Positions 28,641 to 37,349 of a stretch of DNA of 64,000 bases are shown here, piece by piece. Source of the DNA: Stenotrophomonas koreensis (GTDB lineage Bacteria; Pseudomonadota; Gammaproteobacteria; Xanthomonadales; Xanthomonadaceae); the NCBI RefSeq assembly GCF_001431525.1, contig NZ_LDJH01000031.1, forward strand, positions 1 to 64,000. The letters are read 5' to 3'. A program made the translations under genes and the position numbers. Position 1 is the first letter of the stretch, and the number at the start of each line of letters is the position of its first letter. The notes below the pieces were generated by a model, which saw only the letters and a program-made list of their open reading frames with translations, ran no database searches and had not been told where the DNA came from.

Positions 28641-29537
28641 TCAGGGATGAGCGCTGATCAGACCACGAATCTGCTGTTCAACCCACTGCGGCGAATCCCA
28701 CATCAAAAAATGCAGCCCTTGCGGCGCCATCGCCAGCTCCACCCCGGGCAGCAGTGCGTATTGATCGGCGAAGATCTGCCGGGTGGAGGCTTCGGTTGCG
28801 CCAAAGGCCTGGTAGCCCTCCCAGGCACCGAGCACCCGCACCGGGGTCCTGATCCTGCCCAGTTCCGGGCGCAGGTCATCGGTCATCAACTCATACAGCG
28901 CCTGGGCCGTGGTGGCACGGTCGCTCTGCTGGCCCCACTGCTTGAGCAGTTCCAGGCGCTGCGTGTCCTTGGTCATCCCCATCAACCCGGCCTGCGCCTG
29001 CTGCTGGTAGCTGGCCGCATCCAGTGCCAGCATCTGCGCGCGCATGGCCGTGGCCATCGGCGTGGTGGTGGCTGGCGTGGCGGCCGGATTGCCGCCGGCC
29101 GGGAAGAACGGCAGTGAATCGACAATCAGCAGCGGGCCGACCAGGTCGGGCTGATCCAGTGCCAGGCGCAGCCCCAGGTTGCCGCCCAGGCTGTGCCCGG
29201 CAATCAGCGGCTGCGGCGCCATTTTCTCGCGGATGTAGGCCTGCAGCTGCTGCCCGACCGGCCCGACAAAAGCCTCGACCGGTCCGGCCAGCGGCGCGCT
29301 GCCGGCAAAGCCGGGCAGCTGTACCAGATGGCATTGCAGCGGGATGTCCTGCAGGGCAAGACAGGTATCACGCCAGCTGTCCATGCCACTGTTCAAGCCG
29401 GGAATCATCAGGACCTGACGCCCCTGGCCGATGACTTCCACCTGCAGGTCCTGGAAGCGGCTGCTGGCAGCCTGCGCCGGCAGCCCCGTCGCCAGCATCA
29501 ACAAACCCACCATGACCTGCCTGATCGATACGCCCAT
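28641..29537 (-). CDS. Secreted alpha/beta hydrolase
   Basis: 298 residues with a signal peptide of about 23 residues (M-L-A-T-G-L-P-A-Q-A-A). The alpha/beta-hydrolase core shows the oxyanion-side M-I-P-G-L-N-S-G near 45 and the nucleophile elbow G-H-S-L-G-G near 124. A probable acid lies around R-V-L-G-A-W-E-G and the catalytic His in P-Q-G-L-H-F-L-M-W-D-S-P. It acts in the periplasm or is exported; esterase activity is plausible, substrate unknown. It is probably the first gene of the LytS/LytTR operon (18 bases to the kinase gene). Confidence 0.85.
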   Translation of the reverse strand: MGVSIRQVMVGLLMLATGLPAQAASSRFQDLQVEVIGQGRQVLMIPGLNSGMDSWRDTCLALQDIPLQCHLVQLPGFAGSAPLAGPVEAFVGPVGQQLQAYIREKMAPQPLIAGHSLGGNLGLRLALDQPDLVGPLLIVDSLPFFPAGGNPAATPATTTPMATAMRAQMLALDAASYQQQAQAGLMGMTKDTQRLELLKQWGQQSDRATTAQALYELMTDDLRPELGRIRTPVRVLGAWEGYQAFGATEASTRQIFADQYALLPGVELAMAPQGLHFLMWDSPQWVEQQIRGLISAHP

Positions 29538-29657
29538 CTCACAGCTCCACTGGTTGAAGCCTGCAGCATCGCTGCTGGTGCCAGCCGATGGTTGAAAAAA
29601 TGAGCAGTGGCCGCCCGGGTGGTACCAGCGGCGGCAGCCGCGGACCAGTGGCCGGCT

Positions 29658-30572
29658 TCAGCGTGACACTGCGCCGGCCGACAGCAGCGCGCGCAGCAGT
29701 TCGGCACTGGCATCGGGGGCGTCCTGCATGTAGCAGTGGTCACCGGCCACAGGGTGCACACGCACGCGGGCATTGCGTCGGGCCCACTGGCTGCTGGCCT
29801 TGCGCGCAAACGGGTAGCTCTGCTCGCCCATCAGCACATCCACCGGCACCGCCACCTTGTCCAGCAACGGCCACAGGCCTTGCGGCAGGCTGCCGAAGAT
29901 ATCGGCCTCGATCTGCGGCGGGCACTTGAGCTGGCAACGGCCATCGACAGCGTGGTCCAGCGCATGGTCGACATAGGCGGCTAGCGCCGGTGCGCTCCAG
30001 CCACGGAAAATGCCGCGCTGGTGCAGGTAGTCGCGCGCGTGCTGGCGGCTGGACCACTGCTGCCGGCGTGCCCGTGCCCGCAGCGCCAGCTTGTTGCGTG
30101 CGTACAGGCCGGTACGCTCACCCAGCCATCCCAATGCACGCATCAACGGCGGCATGATCACCGGATCCAGCAGCAGGCCGCGGTTGAACACCCCGGGGGT
30201 GCTGCCGAGCATCATCGCGCTGATCACCGCCCCCAGGCTGTGGCCGGCAGCAATCGTCTCCACCGGTCCATAGTGCGTGGCATGCGCCTGCCACGCCGCC
30301 AGCGCCAGCTCCGCACTGCGGTTCCAGCCGACAAACGGCGCCTGCCCGTCGCTGTCACCATGGCCATGCAGGTCACTGATGAACAGATCAACCTGCGGCA
30401 ACAGCTGTTCCAGTACAGGCCAATAGGTCAGCCCGCACATCCCGGTACCGTGGATGAAATGCAGTACCGGCTTGCCACTGGCCGGGCTGCGCCAGCCGCG
30501 CAGGGCAAACCCTTCCGGCGTCTGCCAGGACCAGGGCAGCAAATCAATCGAATCTACAGTGTCGTCACTCAT
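29658..30572 (-). CDS. Cytosolic alpha/beta hydrolase
   Basis: 304 residues from the second of two adjacent ATGs (30575, 30572). No signal peptide. The hydrolase fold shows F-I-H-G-T-G-M-C-G near 45, D-L-H-G-H-G-D-S-D, the nucleophile elbow A-G-H-S-L-G-A and the terminal His in A-G-D-H-C-Y-M. Between lies a long basic lid (R-A-R-A-R-R-Q-Q-W-S-S-R-Q-H). The pattern resembles serine-aminopeptidase/haloalkane-dehalogenase-like esterases; the substrate is unknown. It is separate from the upstream hydrolase operon by 120 bases with no clear terminator. Confidence 0.85.
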   Translation of the reverse strand: MSDDTVDSIDLLPWSWQTPEGFALRGWRSPASGKPVLHFIHGTGMCGLTYWPVLEQLLPQVDLFISDLHGHGDSDGQAPFVGWNRSAELALAAWQAHATHYGPVETIAAGHSLGAVISAMMLGSTPGVFNRGLLLDPVIMPPLMRALGWLGERTGLYARNKLALRARARRQQWSSRQHARDYLHQRGIFRGWSAPALAAYVDHALDHAVDGRCQLKCPPQIEADIFGSLPQGLWPLLDKVAVPVDVLMGEQSYPFARKASSQWARRNARVRVHPVAGDHCYMQDAPDASAELLRALLSAGAVSR

Positions 30573-30687
30573 CATCCGGACCGGTGAAACCAACACACCA
30601 CTTTACAGGTGCGCTGGCTGCCAGCTGACCCGGATCACATCAGTACTGCCATTGCCAGACACTGTAGCCCCAAGCGCAGGCAATGGA

Positions 30688-31176
30688 TCACTGTGCCAGC
30701 GTGATGGTTGCTCCATCGCCACGGCCTTCCAACATGATGCGGTCTCCCACTTTCATATCCTTGATCTGTGCTGCCAGCTGGGTGATGGACATCACCCGGC
30801 CCGAATCCAGACGCACCTTGACCATGTAACGCGTGGTCTCGCCCTCCCCCACCACGCGCGCACCCACCTCGCTGCCAACGTTCCCCCCGCTCAGGACAAC
30901 GGCCTGACCAGCCAGACGCCCGCCCGAGGTGTTGCCGGCATCGCTCATGATCACCGCCTTGCCAGCGAGCATCCCACCCAGCTCGCCCAGCTTGCGCCCC
31001 CACTTGCGCCCGGTCTCGGTGAGCTTGGACTCATCCTCGCCACGGTTCTCGATGGGCTGGATGTCCTCGATCACCCCGGGGCGTGCCGCCTGGGCGACAG
31101 CCTGCGAGGGCACCACCAGCAACAGGCACAGCAGCACCAGCCAGAAACCACCCGTACGCATCTTCATGTTCTTCAT
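30688..31176 (-). CDS. Secreted glycine-zipper-like protein of unknown function
   Basis: 162 residues; the ATG at 31176 has AGGA five bases before it. A signal peptide (about 1-29, ending Q-A-V-A-Q-A) targets the periplasm. The middle has G-R-K-W-G-R-K-L-G-E-L-G-G-M-L-A-G-K-A-V, a glycine-zipper-like helix, and the C-terminal 60 residues look like a small beta domain (Y-M-V-K-V-R-L-D-S-G-R-V-M-S-I; V-G-D-R-I-M-L-E-G-R-G-D). This arrangement recalls SlyB/Rcs-type envelope proteins but lacks a lipobox Cys. It follows another secreted protein gene by 41 bases, so the two are probably an operon. Confidence 0.72.
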   Translation of the reverse strand: MKNMKMRTGGFWLVLLCLLLVVPSQAVAQAARPGVIEDIQPIENRGEDESKLTETGRKWGRKLGELGGMLAGKAVIMSDAGNTSGGRLAGQAVVLSGGNVGSEVGARVVGEGETTRYMVKVRLDSGRVMSITQLAAQIKDMKVGDRIMLEGRGDGATITLAQ

Positions 31177-31217
31177 CGTCCTGCTCCCTGGGTCAATGAC
31201 CACTTGTGTTGGTGCGT

Positions 31218-31688
31218 TCAATCCTTCGGTCGACGTACGTCGCTGCGACAGGCATTACCGTGCATTTCCCAGCGGCGGATGATGCCTTCCAGGTCAGCAA
31301 TGAAAGTAATGGTGCAGCGGTGGGTCGCATCGTGATGCCTCTCGTGCACCTGAACCGGGCTGTCGTAAATGGGGGCACCGTAGGAGATGCCGACAACATT
31401 GCCACCGGTGGTCCAGGTCTCGGTCCATGCCGGGTTGATGGTTGCCCAGCTGTAACGGGTTTCACCGGCCTGGTCATCCTCGGTGATCTCCACCCGGCCG
31501 CCATCCACACGCAGCTGCAGCAACAGGTCACTGGCATCGCGGCCTATCCATTCATCGGCCTTGCCCTGTGCCCGGCGGTCGGCCTGCGCACTGGCATCGA
31601 ACGCCAACAGGCACATACCTGCCACTGCCGCTGCCAACACTGCCGTGAATGACCTCAAATGCTTGGCGCGGTGATGTCGTTGTTCCAT
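31218..31688 (-). CDS. Small secreted hypothetical protein
   Basis: 156 residues; GGAGG lies eight bases before the ATG. A signal peptide spans about 1-36 (ending A-S-A-Q-A). The mature part begins K-A-D-E-W-I-G-R-D-A-S-D-L-L-L-Q-L, a pattern seen in small SmpA-like or hypothetical lipoprotein-type domains where a strand-forming region follows. Two Cys residues (H-R-C-T-I-T-F; G-N-A-C-R-S-D) could form a disulphide across the last hairpin. No specific family is recognised. It precedes the glycine-zipper-like gene by 41 bases, both on the minus strand, divergent from metF. Confidence 0.75.
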   Translation of the reverse strand: MEQRHHRAKHLRSFTAVLAAAVAGMCLLAFDASAQADRRAQGKADEWIGRDASDLLLQLRVDGGRVEITEDDQAGETRYSWATINPAWTETWTTGGNVVGISYGAPIYDSPVQVHERHHDATHRCTITFIADLEGIIRRWEMHGNACRSDVRRPKD

Positions 31689-31833
31689 TGAATGCCTCCT
31701 GCATACCCGTTATGGAAACCCGCAGAGGATGGTCGCTGGCAACGGTGACAACTGCAACCGGTGAAAAATGACGTCCATCACACTAAGCATCTCTTCGTCA
31801 TGGCGGTGTTCATCCTCAAAATTAAACACAAGC

Positions 31834-31849
31834 ATCGCGATAAAGCGAT
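31834..31849. promoter_or_regulatory. Palindromic operator candidate upstream of metF
   Basis: ATCGC-GATAAA-GCGAT is a perfect 5-bp inverted repeat with a 6-base A/T-rich centre, 37 bases before the metF start. Size and layout suit a dimeric winged-helix repressor such as an ArsR-type methionine-cycle regulator. The protein is not identified in the window. Confidence 0.5.
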
Positions 31850-31852
31850 ATA

Positions 31853-31879
31853 GTCAGAACATCTTTTCGATGTGCTGAC
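31853..31879 (+). promoter_or_regulatory. Leader hairpin immediately upstream of metF
   Basis: GTCAG-A-ACATC-TTTTC-GATGT-G-CTGAC folds into two 5-bp helices separated by one A/G mismatch, with a TTTTC loop. It ends 7 bases before the metF ATG and would cover the ribosome binding region, so it could limit translation. Not a known riboswitch class to my reading. Confidence 0.4.
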
Positions 31880-31886
31880 TGCCGCG

Positions 31887-32723
31887 ATGACTGCCCTGAG
31901 TTTCGAGTTCTACCCGCCCAAGACCGATGACCAGCGTGCGCAGCTGGAACGTGCCGTGCGCAAGCTCAAGGCGTTCGCGCCGACCCATGTCTCATGCACC
32001 TTCGGGGCCGGCGGTTCAACCCTGAGCTATACCTCCGAAACCGTCCGCCATCTGCGCCAGGGCCATGGCCTGGAAGCCGCGCCGCATCTGTCCTGCGTCG
32101 GTGGCACGCGTGAGGAAATCCGCGAGCTGCTCAAGCTCTACCGCGCCCTGGGCTGCACCCGCATTGTCACCCTGCGCGGCGACCTGCCCTCGGGCATGGG
32201 CCATGCCGGTGACCTGCGCCATGCCATCGACCTGGTGGAATTCATCCGCGCCGAGCACGGCGACCATTTCCGCATCGAGGTGGCCGCCTATCCGGAAACC
32301 CATCCGCAGGCCGAGTGCGCGCTGAGCGACCTGCGCCACTTCCGCGACAAGGTTGCCGCCGGCGCCGATGCGGCGATCACCCAGTATTTCTACAACGCCG
32401 ATGCCTATTTCCGCTTCGTCGATGATGTGCGCGCACTGGGCGTGGAGGTGCCGATCATTCCCGGGATCATGCCGATCAGCAACTTCAGCCAGCTGCGGCG
32501 GTTTTCCGAACAGTGCGGCGCCGAGATCCCGCGCTGGATTGTCCGTCGCATGGTGGCCTATGGCGATGATGCCGAATCCATCCGCGCCTTCGGCGCCGAG
32601 GTGGTGGCAGGACTGTGCCAGCGGCTGCTCGATGCCGGGGTGCCGGGCCTGCATTTCTACACCTTGAACCTGGCCAAGCCCAGCTCGGCGGTACTCAGCC
32701 AGCTGAACCTCGCACGCGGCTGA
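31887..32723 (+). CDS. metF: 5,10-methylenetetrahydrofolate reductase
   Basis: 278 residues from M-T-A-L-S-F-E-F-Y-P-P-K; an in-frame GTG 15 bases earlier lies within the leader hairpin. MetF reduces methylene-THF to methyl-THF with FAD and NADH, supplying the methyl group for methionine. Signatures are F-E-F-Y-P-P-K-T near 5-12, the T-F-G-A-G-G-S-T loop, L-R-G-D-L-P near 101, and the FAD-binding A-A-Y-P-E-T-H-P...D-A-A-I-T-Q-Y-F-Y-N-A-D-A-Y. Together with metK and ahcY it gives three methyl-cycle genes in this window, each with its own control region. Confidence 0.95.
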   Translation: MTALSFEFYPPKTDDQRAQLERAVRKLKAFAPTHVSCTFGAGGSTLSYTSETVRHLRQGHGLEAAPHLSCVGGTREEIRELLKLYRALGCTRIVTLRGDLPSGMGHAGDLRHAIDLVEFIRAEHGDHFRIEVAAYPETHPQAECALSDLRHFRDKVAAGADAAITQYFYNADAYFRFVDDVRALGVEVPIIPGIMPISNFSQLRRFSEQCGAEIPRWIVRRMVAYGDDAESIRAFGAEVVAGLCQRLLDAGVPGLHFYTLNLAKPSSAVLSQLNLARG

Positions 32724-32761
32724 GGCTGTCCACGCAGCAGGCTCCCGGCTAGGCTGTGTCG

Positions 32762-33403
32762 ATGCGCCACTGCTTGTCCACCGCCCGTTCCCTGTTGTTG
32801 TGCCCGTTGCTGGGCCTGGCCTGGCTGCCGGCGCCGGTGCAGGCACAGTCGATCCAGCGCTGCGTTACTGCCGACGGGGTTACGGTGTTCACCGACAAGC
32901 CCTGCGAGCTGGCCCAGGCGCGGCCGCGGCTGGCCGCACCGGCGCAGGCGCCGACAGCGCTGTCCAGCGCCCGTGCCGGCCTGGTCGCCCAGACCGGGCG
33001 GCAGTGCCCGCAGCGGCTCAGCGAACTGGTCGATGAGATCCAGCTGGCGATCCAGGCCGGCGACGTCAACCGGCTGTCCGCGCTGTACTGGTGGGCCGGG
33101 CAGGACAATGACCGCGCCTCGCGCCTGCTCGAGCGGCTGGAGGCGATGGCCGCCCGGCCGCTGGTCGACATCGCCCCGGTCTATCCGGAACCGGCCACGG
33201 CCAGCGAAGCGGCCACGCCGCAGTGGCGGGAAGCCGGAAGCGATGGCGGCAATGAAGCCGCCGCGCCGGTAGTGGTAACCGCGCCCCGGCCACCGCGGCC
33301 GTATGCGCTGCGCATCGAGCAGGTGCTCACCAACCGCGCCACGCCGGCCCGCAGCATCCTCTACCTGCGTCACCAGTACGGCTGCTTCTGGATCAACTTC
33401 TGA
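32762..33403 (+). CDS. Secreted DUF4124-type protein
   Basis: 213 residues from ATG at 32762, two codons after an in-frame GTG. A signal peptide ends about residue 28 (P-V-Q-A-Q). The next 40 residues form a DUF4124-like module, Q-R-C-V-T-A-D-G-V-T-V-F-T-D-K-P-C, with the usual Cys pair, a small beta fold common in secreted Xanthomonadaceae proteins. A second Cys-containing helix segment (G-R-Q-C-P-Q-R-L-S-E-L), an Ala/Pro-rich spacer and a C-terminal beta segment ending Y-G-C-F-W-I-N-F follow. The function is unknown. It is next to metF (38 bases) but probably unrelated. Confidence 0.75.
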   Translation: MRHCLSTARSLLLCPLLGLAWLPAPVQAQSIQRCVTADGVTVFTDKPCELAQARPRLAAPAQAPTALSSARAGLVAQTGRQCPQRLSELVDEIQLAIQAGDVNRLSALYWWAGQDNDRASRLLERLEAMAARPLVDIAPVYPEPATASEAATPQWREAGSDGGNEAAAPVVVTAPRPPRPYALRIEQVLTNRATPARSILYLRHQYGCFWINF

Positions 33404-33424
33404 GCCCAGCTTCCGAACGCGGCC

Positions 33425-34387
33425 TCAGCCGCGGATCACCCGGCCCGGCCACAGGCCGGCAATGGCGGCAATGCCCTGTGCACCGTGATCACGGGCGGTA
33501 GCCAGGTCATCCATGTCCAGCCCGCCCAGCGCATAGATCGGCAGCGCACAGTGCGCACGCAGCGCGGCAAACCCCTCCCATCCCAGTACCGCGGCACCGG
33601 GATGGCTGGCCGTCGGGCGCACCGGGCCCAGCACGACAAAATCACAGCCCAGTGCCTGCGCGGCCTGCAGCTGCTCCCGGTCATGGCAGGACGCGGCCAC
33701 GGCAGCAACCAGCGGCGGCCGCTGCGCCAGGCCAAGCAGCTGTTCGCTGCCCAGGTGGACGCCGACGCCCAGCTCGGCCGCCAGCGCCACATCACGGTTG
33801 ATCAACAGCTGCGCCCGGTGTTTGAACTGCTCCACGGCCAGGCGCAGCACTGCTTCGCGGCGGGGATCGCTGCCCGGCAGGCGCAGCTGGACCCGCTGCA
33901 CGCCGCTGGCAATGGCGCGTTCCAGCGCCGCCAGCCAGGCCTGGACATCATCGCCCAGTGCCGGGGTGATCAGGTAACGGTCCGGCTGGGCCAGTGCGGC
34001 CACCACCGGCAGGTCTGCCGGCGGCATCGAATACCGGTGCAGTTTTTCCGGCGCCACCCAGGTGATCGCCTGGCCTTCATGCCCGCGCGGACGGCCCTCC
34101 AGCGCGGTGATGTGCCGCACCTCCAGCACCAGATGCTTGTCCGGGTAACGCTGCGGCACCTGGATGATGCGGGAGCCGACCTGCGCCACCACCCCGAGCT
34201 CTTCGTGCAGTTCGCGGATCAGCGCCTGTTCCGAGCTCTCGCCCGGCTCACGCTTGCCGCCGGGGAATTCCCACAAGCCGACCAGGTCGCGGTTGCCTTC
34301 CCGGCGGTTGAGCAGATAGCGGCCACGGGCATCGGTAATCACGCCGGCCACCACATGGATGTGGCGCAAGTCAGGTTGATCAGGCAT
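33425..34387 (-). CDS. mutT: MutT (Nudix)-ThiE-like fusion protein
   Basis: 320 residues from M-P-D-Q-P-D. The N-terminal Nudix domain (about 8-140) has the full Nudix box, G-G-K-R-E-P-G-E...R-E-L-H-E-E-L-G, and resembles MutT, which removes 8-oxo-dGTP from the nucleotide pool. The C-terminal domain (about 150-315) is a TIM-barrel of thiamine-phosphate synthase type, with L-L-I-N-R-D, G-V-H-L-G-S, A-S-C-H-D, V-L-G-P-V-R-P-T-A-S-H-P and Y-A-L-G-G-L. In the second domain the usual diphosphate-binding residues look partly altered, so it may not make thiamine phosphate. Fusions like this are known in gammaproteobacteria near secA; it follows secA by 94 bases. Confidence 0.88.
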   Translation of the reverse strand: MPDQPDLRHIHVVAGVITDARGRYLLNRREGNRDLVGLWEFPGGKREPGESSEQALIRELHEELGVVAQVGSRIIQVPQRYPDKHLVLEVRHITALEGRPRGHEGQAITWVAPEKLHRYSMPPADLPVVAALAQPDRYLITPALGDDVQAWLAALERAIASGVQRVQLRLPGSDPRREAVLRLAVEQFKHRAQLLINRDVALAAELGVGVHLGSEQLLGLAQRPPLVAAVAASCHDREQLQAAQALGCDFVVLGPVRPTASHPGAAVLGWEGFAALRAHCALPIYALGGLDMDDLATARDHGAQGIAAIAGLWPGRVIRG

Positions 34388-34435
34388 GCACCCAGCTTGC
34401 CGCAGCCGATGATGCGGCGCAATAACAGCGGCCAC

Positions 34436-34460
34436 AAAAAACCCCGCCATGCGGCGGGGT
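34436..34460 (-). terminator. Rho-independent terminator after secA
   Basis: On the minus strand ACCCCGCC-GCAT-GGCGGGGT is followed by TTTTT, 20 bases after the secA stop. It separates secA from the MutT fusion gene. Confidence 0.9.
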
Positions 34461-34480
34461 CTTGTCGTGGTCCGAGGTGG

Positions 34481-37204
34481 TCAGCTCAGCTGGCCATGGC
34501 AGTGCTTGAACTTCTTGCCACTGCCGCAGGGGCAGGGATCATTGCGCCCCACCTTCGGATCCTGGCCGGCGGCCAGCGCGGCCTGCGCCACTTCGGCCGC
34601 TTCCTCATCGGCACCCAGGCCACCGCTGTCAGCGTGCTGGAACTGCGACATCTGCAGCCGCGCCTCGGCCTGCTGGCGCTCCAGCGCCTCCAGTGCGGCG
34701 ACCTCCTCCTCGCTGCGGATGCGCACGCGGCTGACCATGGTGATGACATCGGTCTTGACCCGCTCCAGCATCTGGCTGAACAGCTCGAAGGCTTCCTTCT
34801 TGTACTCCTGCTTGGGCTGCTTCTGCGCATAGCCACGCAGGTAGATGCCCTGGCGCAGGTAATCCATCCGCGCCAGGTGCTCCTTCCAGGCCTGGTCGAC
34901 CACGGTGAGCATGATGTGCTTTTCCAGCGCGCGCATGGTCTCGGCACCCACAGCCGCTTCCTTGGCGTCCATGTGCTCGGCCACGACCTTCTGCACCGCC
35001 TCGGCGATGCCTTCGGCATCGATCTCGCTGCTGCCGGCCACCAGTGCGGCCACGTCCATCTGCACGCCCAGCTCGGCATCCAGGGCGGCAGTCAGCCCGG
35101 CCAGGTCCCACTGCTCATCCACCGATTCGGGCGGCACGAAACGCTCGACCAGGCCATACACCACGTCCGAACGGATGCCGTCCAGGGTGTCCTTGATCGA
35201 TTCGGCTTCCAGCAGCTCGTCGCGCTGGCCGTAGATCACCTTGCGCTGGTCGTTGTTGACATCGTCAAAATCGAGCAGGTTCTTGCGGATGTCGAAGTTG
35301 TGCGACTCGACCTTGCGCTGGGCCTTTTCGATCTGCTTGGTCACCATCGCGCTTTCGATGACCTCGTCTTCCTTCATGCCCATCATCCGCATCGCCTTCT
35401 GCACCCAGTCAGAGGCGAAGATGCGCATCAGGTTGTCTTCCAGCGACAGGTAGAAACGGGACGAGCCCGGGTCACCCTGGCGGCCGGAACGGCCACGCAG
35501 CTGGTTGTCGATACGCCGGCTCTCGTGACGCTCGGTACCGATGATGTGCAGGCCACCGGCGGCCTTGACCGCCTCGTGGCGCTCACGCCAGGCGGCCTTG
35601 ACCGCGGCCTTCTGCTCCTCGCTGGCGTCCTCGCCCAGCGCCTGCAGCTCGGCTTCCAGCGAACCGCCAAGCACGATGTCGGTACCACGGCCGGCCATGT
35701 TGGTGGCGATGGTCACCGCAGCCGGCATGCCGGCATTGGCCACGATCTGCGCTTCGCGCTCGTGCTGCTTGGCGTTGAGGACCTCGTGCTTGACCCCGGC
35801 CTGGGTCAGGTGCTGGGACAGCATCTCGGAAACTTCGATCGAGGTGGTACCCACCAGCACCGGCTGGCCGCGCGCGGCGCAGTCCTTGATGTCTTCCAGC
35901 ACCGCGTTGAACTTGCCCTTGCGGTTGAGGAACACCTGGTCGGGGTGGTCCTTGCGCTGGGTCGGGCGGTTGGTCGGAATCACCGTCACTTCCAGGCCGT
36001 AGATGCTCTGGAACTCATAGGCTTCGGTATCGGCGGTGCCGGTCATGCCGGCCAGCTTGCCGTACATGCGGAACAGGTTCTGGAAGGTCACCGAGGCCAG
36101 GGTCTGGTTCTCGCGCTGCACCGGCACCCCTTCCTTGGCCTCCACCGCCTGGTGCAGGCCGTCGGACCAGCGCCGCCCGGCCAGGGTACGCCCGGTGAAC
36201 TCGTCGACGATGATCACCTCGCCATCGCGGACGATGTAGTCGACATCGCGCTGGTAGATCGCATGGGCGCGCAGCGCGGCATTGAGGTGGTGGACCACGC
36301 TCAGGTTGCTTGCTGCGTACAGGCCGCCTTCGCTGTCATCGGCAATGATCCCGGCCTCGCGCAGCAGCTGCTCGGCATGCTCCATGCCGGCTTCGGACAG
36401 ATAGACCTGCTTGCCCTTCTCGTCGACCCAGAAATCGCCTTCGCCTTCCTCGGTTTCCTGGCGCACCAGGTTGGGCACGATGCGGTTGACGCGGATGTAC
36501 AGCTCCGGCGACTCGTCGGCCGGGCCGGAGATGATCAGCGGGGTGCGTGCCTCGTCGATCAGGATCGAGTCGACTTCGTCGACGATGGCGTAATGCAGCC
36601 CCTTCTGGTGACGGTCGCGCAGGGCCAGCGCCATGTTGTCGCGCAGGTAGTCAAACCCGAATTCGTTGTTGGTGCCGTAGGTGATGTCGGCGCCATAGGC
36701 GGCCGCCTTGTCGGCATGGGCCATGCCCGGATAGACCACGCCCACGCTCAGGCCCAGCCAGTTGTACAGCTTGCCCATCTGCGCCGCGTCACGCCGGGCC
36801 AGGTAGTCATTGACGGTGACCACATGCACGCCCTTGCCTTCCAGCGCATTGAGGTAGACCGGCAGCGTGGCCACCAGGGTCTTGCCCTCACCGGTGCGCA
36901 TTTCGGCGATCTTGCCCATGTGCAGCACCATGCCGCCAATCAGCTGCACGTCGTAATGGCGCATGCCCATCACCCGGCGGCTGGCCTCGCGACAGACCGC
37001 GAAGGCTTCCGGCAGCAGCTTGTCCAGTGACTCGCCAGCGGCAATCCGCTCGCGGAACTGCGGCGTCCTGGCCTGGAGCTCGGCATCGGAAAGCTTTTCC
37101 AGCTCCGGCTCCAGAGCATTGATCTTGACGACGATACGGTTGAGCTGGCGCAACAGGCGGTCGTTACGGCTGCCAAAAACGCGGGTGAGCAGACTGTTGA
37201 TCAT
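34481..37204 (-). CDS. secA: Preprotein translocase ATPase SecA
   Basis: 907 residues, full length. SecA drives proteins through SecYEG using ATP. The Walker A motif is M-R-T-G-E-G-K-T-L near 104-112, Walker B lies in [10 protein letters not shown], and the nucleotide-binding fold 2 has G-T-T-S-I-E-V-S and R-G-T-D-I. The preprotein cross-linking, helical wing and scaffold regions follow. The C-terminus is the zinc-binding SEC-C tail [14 protein letters not shown], which contacts SecB. It lies between the M23 peptidase and MutT-fusion genes, the order typical of Xanthomonadaceae, each unit bounded by terminators. Confidence 0.97.
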   Translation of the reverse strand: MINSLLTRVFGSRNDRLLRQLNRIVVKINALEPELEKLSDAELQARTPQFRERIAAGESLDKLLPEAFAVCREASRRVMGMRHYDVQLIGGMVLHMGKIAEMRTGEGKTLVATLPVYLNALEGKGVHVVTVNDYLARRDAAQMGKLYNWLGLSVGVVYPGMAHADKAAAYGADITYGTNNEFGFDYLRDNMALALRDRHQKGLHYAIVDEVDSILIDEARTPLIISGPADESPELYIRVNRIVPNLVRQETEEGEGDFWVDEKGKQVYLSEAGMEHAEQLLREAGIIADDSEGGLYAASNLSVVHHLNAALRAHAIYQRDVDYIVRDGEVIIVDEFTGRTLAGRRWSDGLHQAVEAKEGVPVQRENQTLASVTFQNLFRMYGKLAGMTGTADTEAYEFQSIYGLEVTVIPTNRPTQRKDHPDQVFLNRKGKFNAVLEDIKDCAARGQPVLVGTTSIEVSEMLSQHLTQAGVKHEVLNAKQHEREAQIVANAGMPAAVTIATNMAGRGTDIVLGGSLEAELQALGEDASEEQKAAVKAAWRERHEAVKAAGGLHIIGTERHESRRIDNQLRGRSGRQGDPGSSRFYLSLEDNLMRIFASDWVQKAMRMMGMKEDEVIESAMVTKQIEKAQRKVESHNFDIRKNLLDFDDVNNDQRKVIYGQRDELLEAESIKDTLDGIRSDVVYGLVERFVPPESVDEQWDLAGLTAALDAELGVQMDVAALVAGSSEIDAEGIAEAVQKVVAEHMDAKEAAVGAETMRALEKHIMLTVVDQAWKEHLARMDYLRQGIYLRGYAQKQPKQEYKKEAFELFSQMLERVKTDVITMVSRVRIRSEEEVAALEALERQQAEARLQMSQFQHADSGGLGADEEAAEVAQAALAAGQDPKVGRNDPCPCGSGKKFKHCHGQLS

Positions 37205-37263
37205 TGAAGGAACCGGTTGGAAAAAGGTGCCAGGCGGTGATGGCCTGCAGACAAACCAACACC

Positions 37264-37294
37264 ATAAACGAAACAGGGCGCAGTGCGCCCTGTT
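37264..37294 (-). terminator. Rho-independent terminator after the M23 peptidase gene
   Basis: A 10-bp stem, AACAGGGCGC/GCGCCCTGTT with an ACT loop on the minus strand, is followed by TCGTTTATG. It begins 55 bases after the peptidase stop and 60 bases before the secA start. Confidence 0.8.
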
Positions 37295-37349
37295 GCTGGC
37301 AAGGACCCATTGTAACTGGGGCCGGGCCAGAGATTTTCAAGCCGTCGGG

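Noticed and set aside
33485-37030. A very long open frame antisense to secA and the MutT fusion gene
   Set aside because: It is the mirror of genuine coding DNA in a GC-rich genome; its translation is His/Gln/Arg/Val-rich with no domains, while the opposite strand encodes complete SecA.
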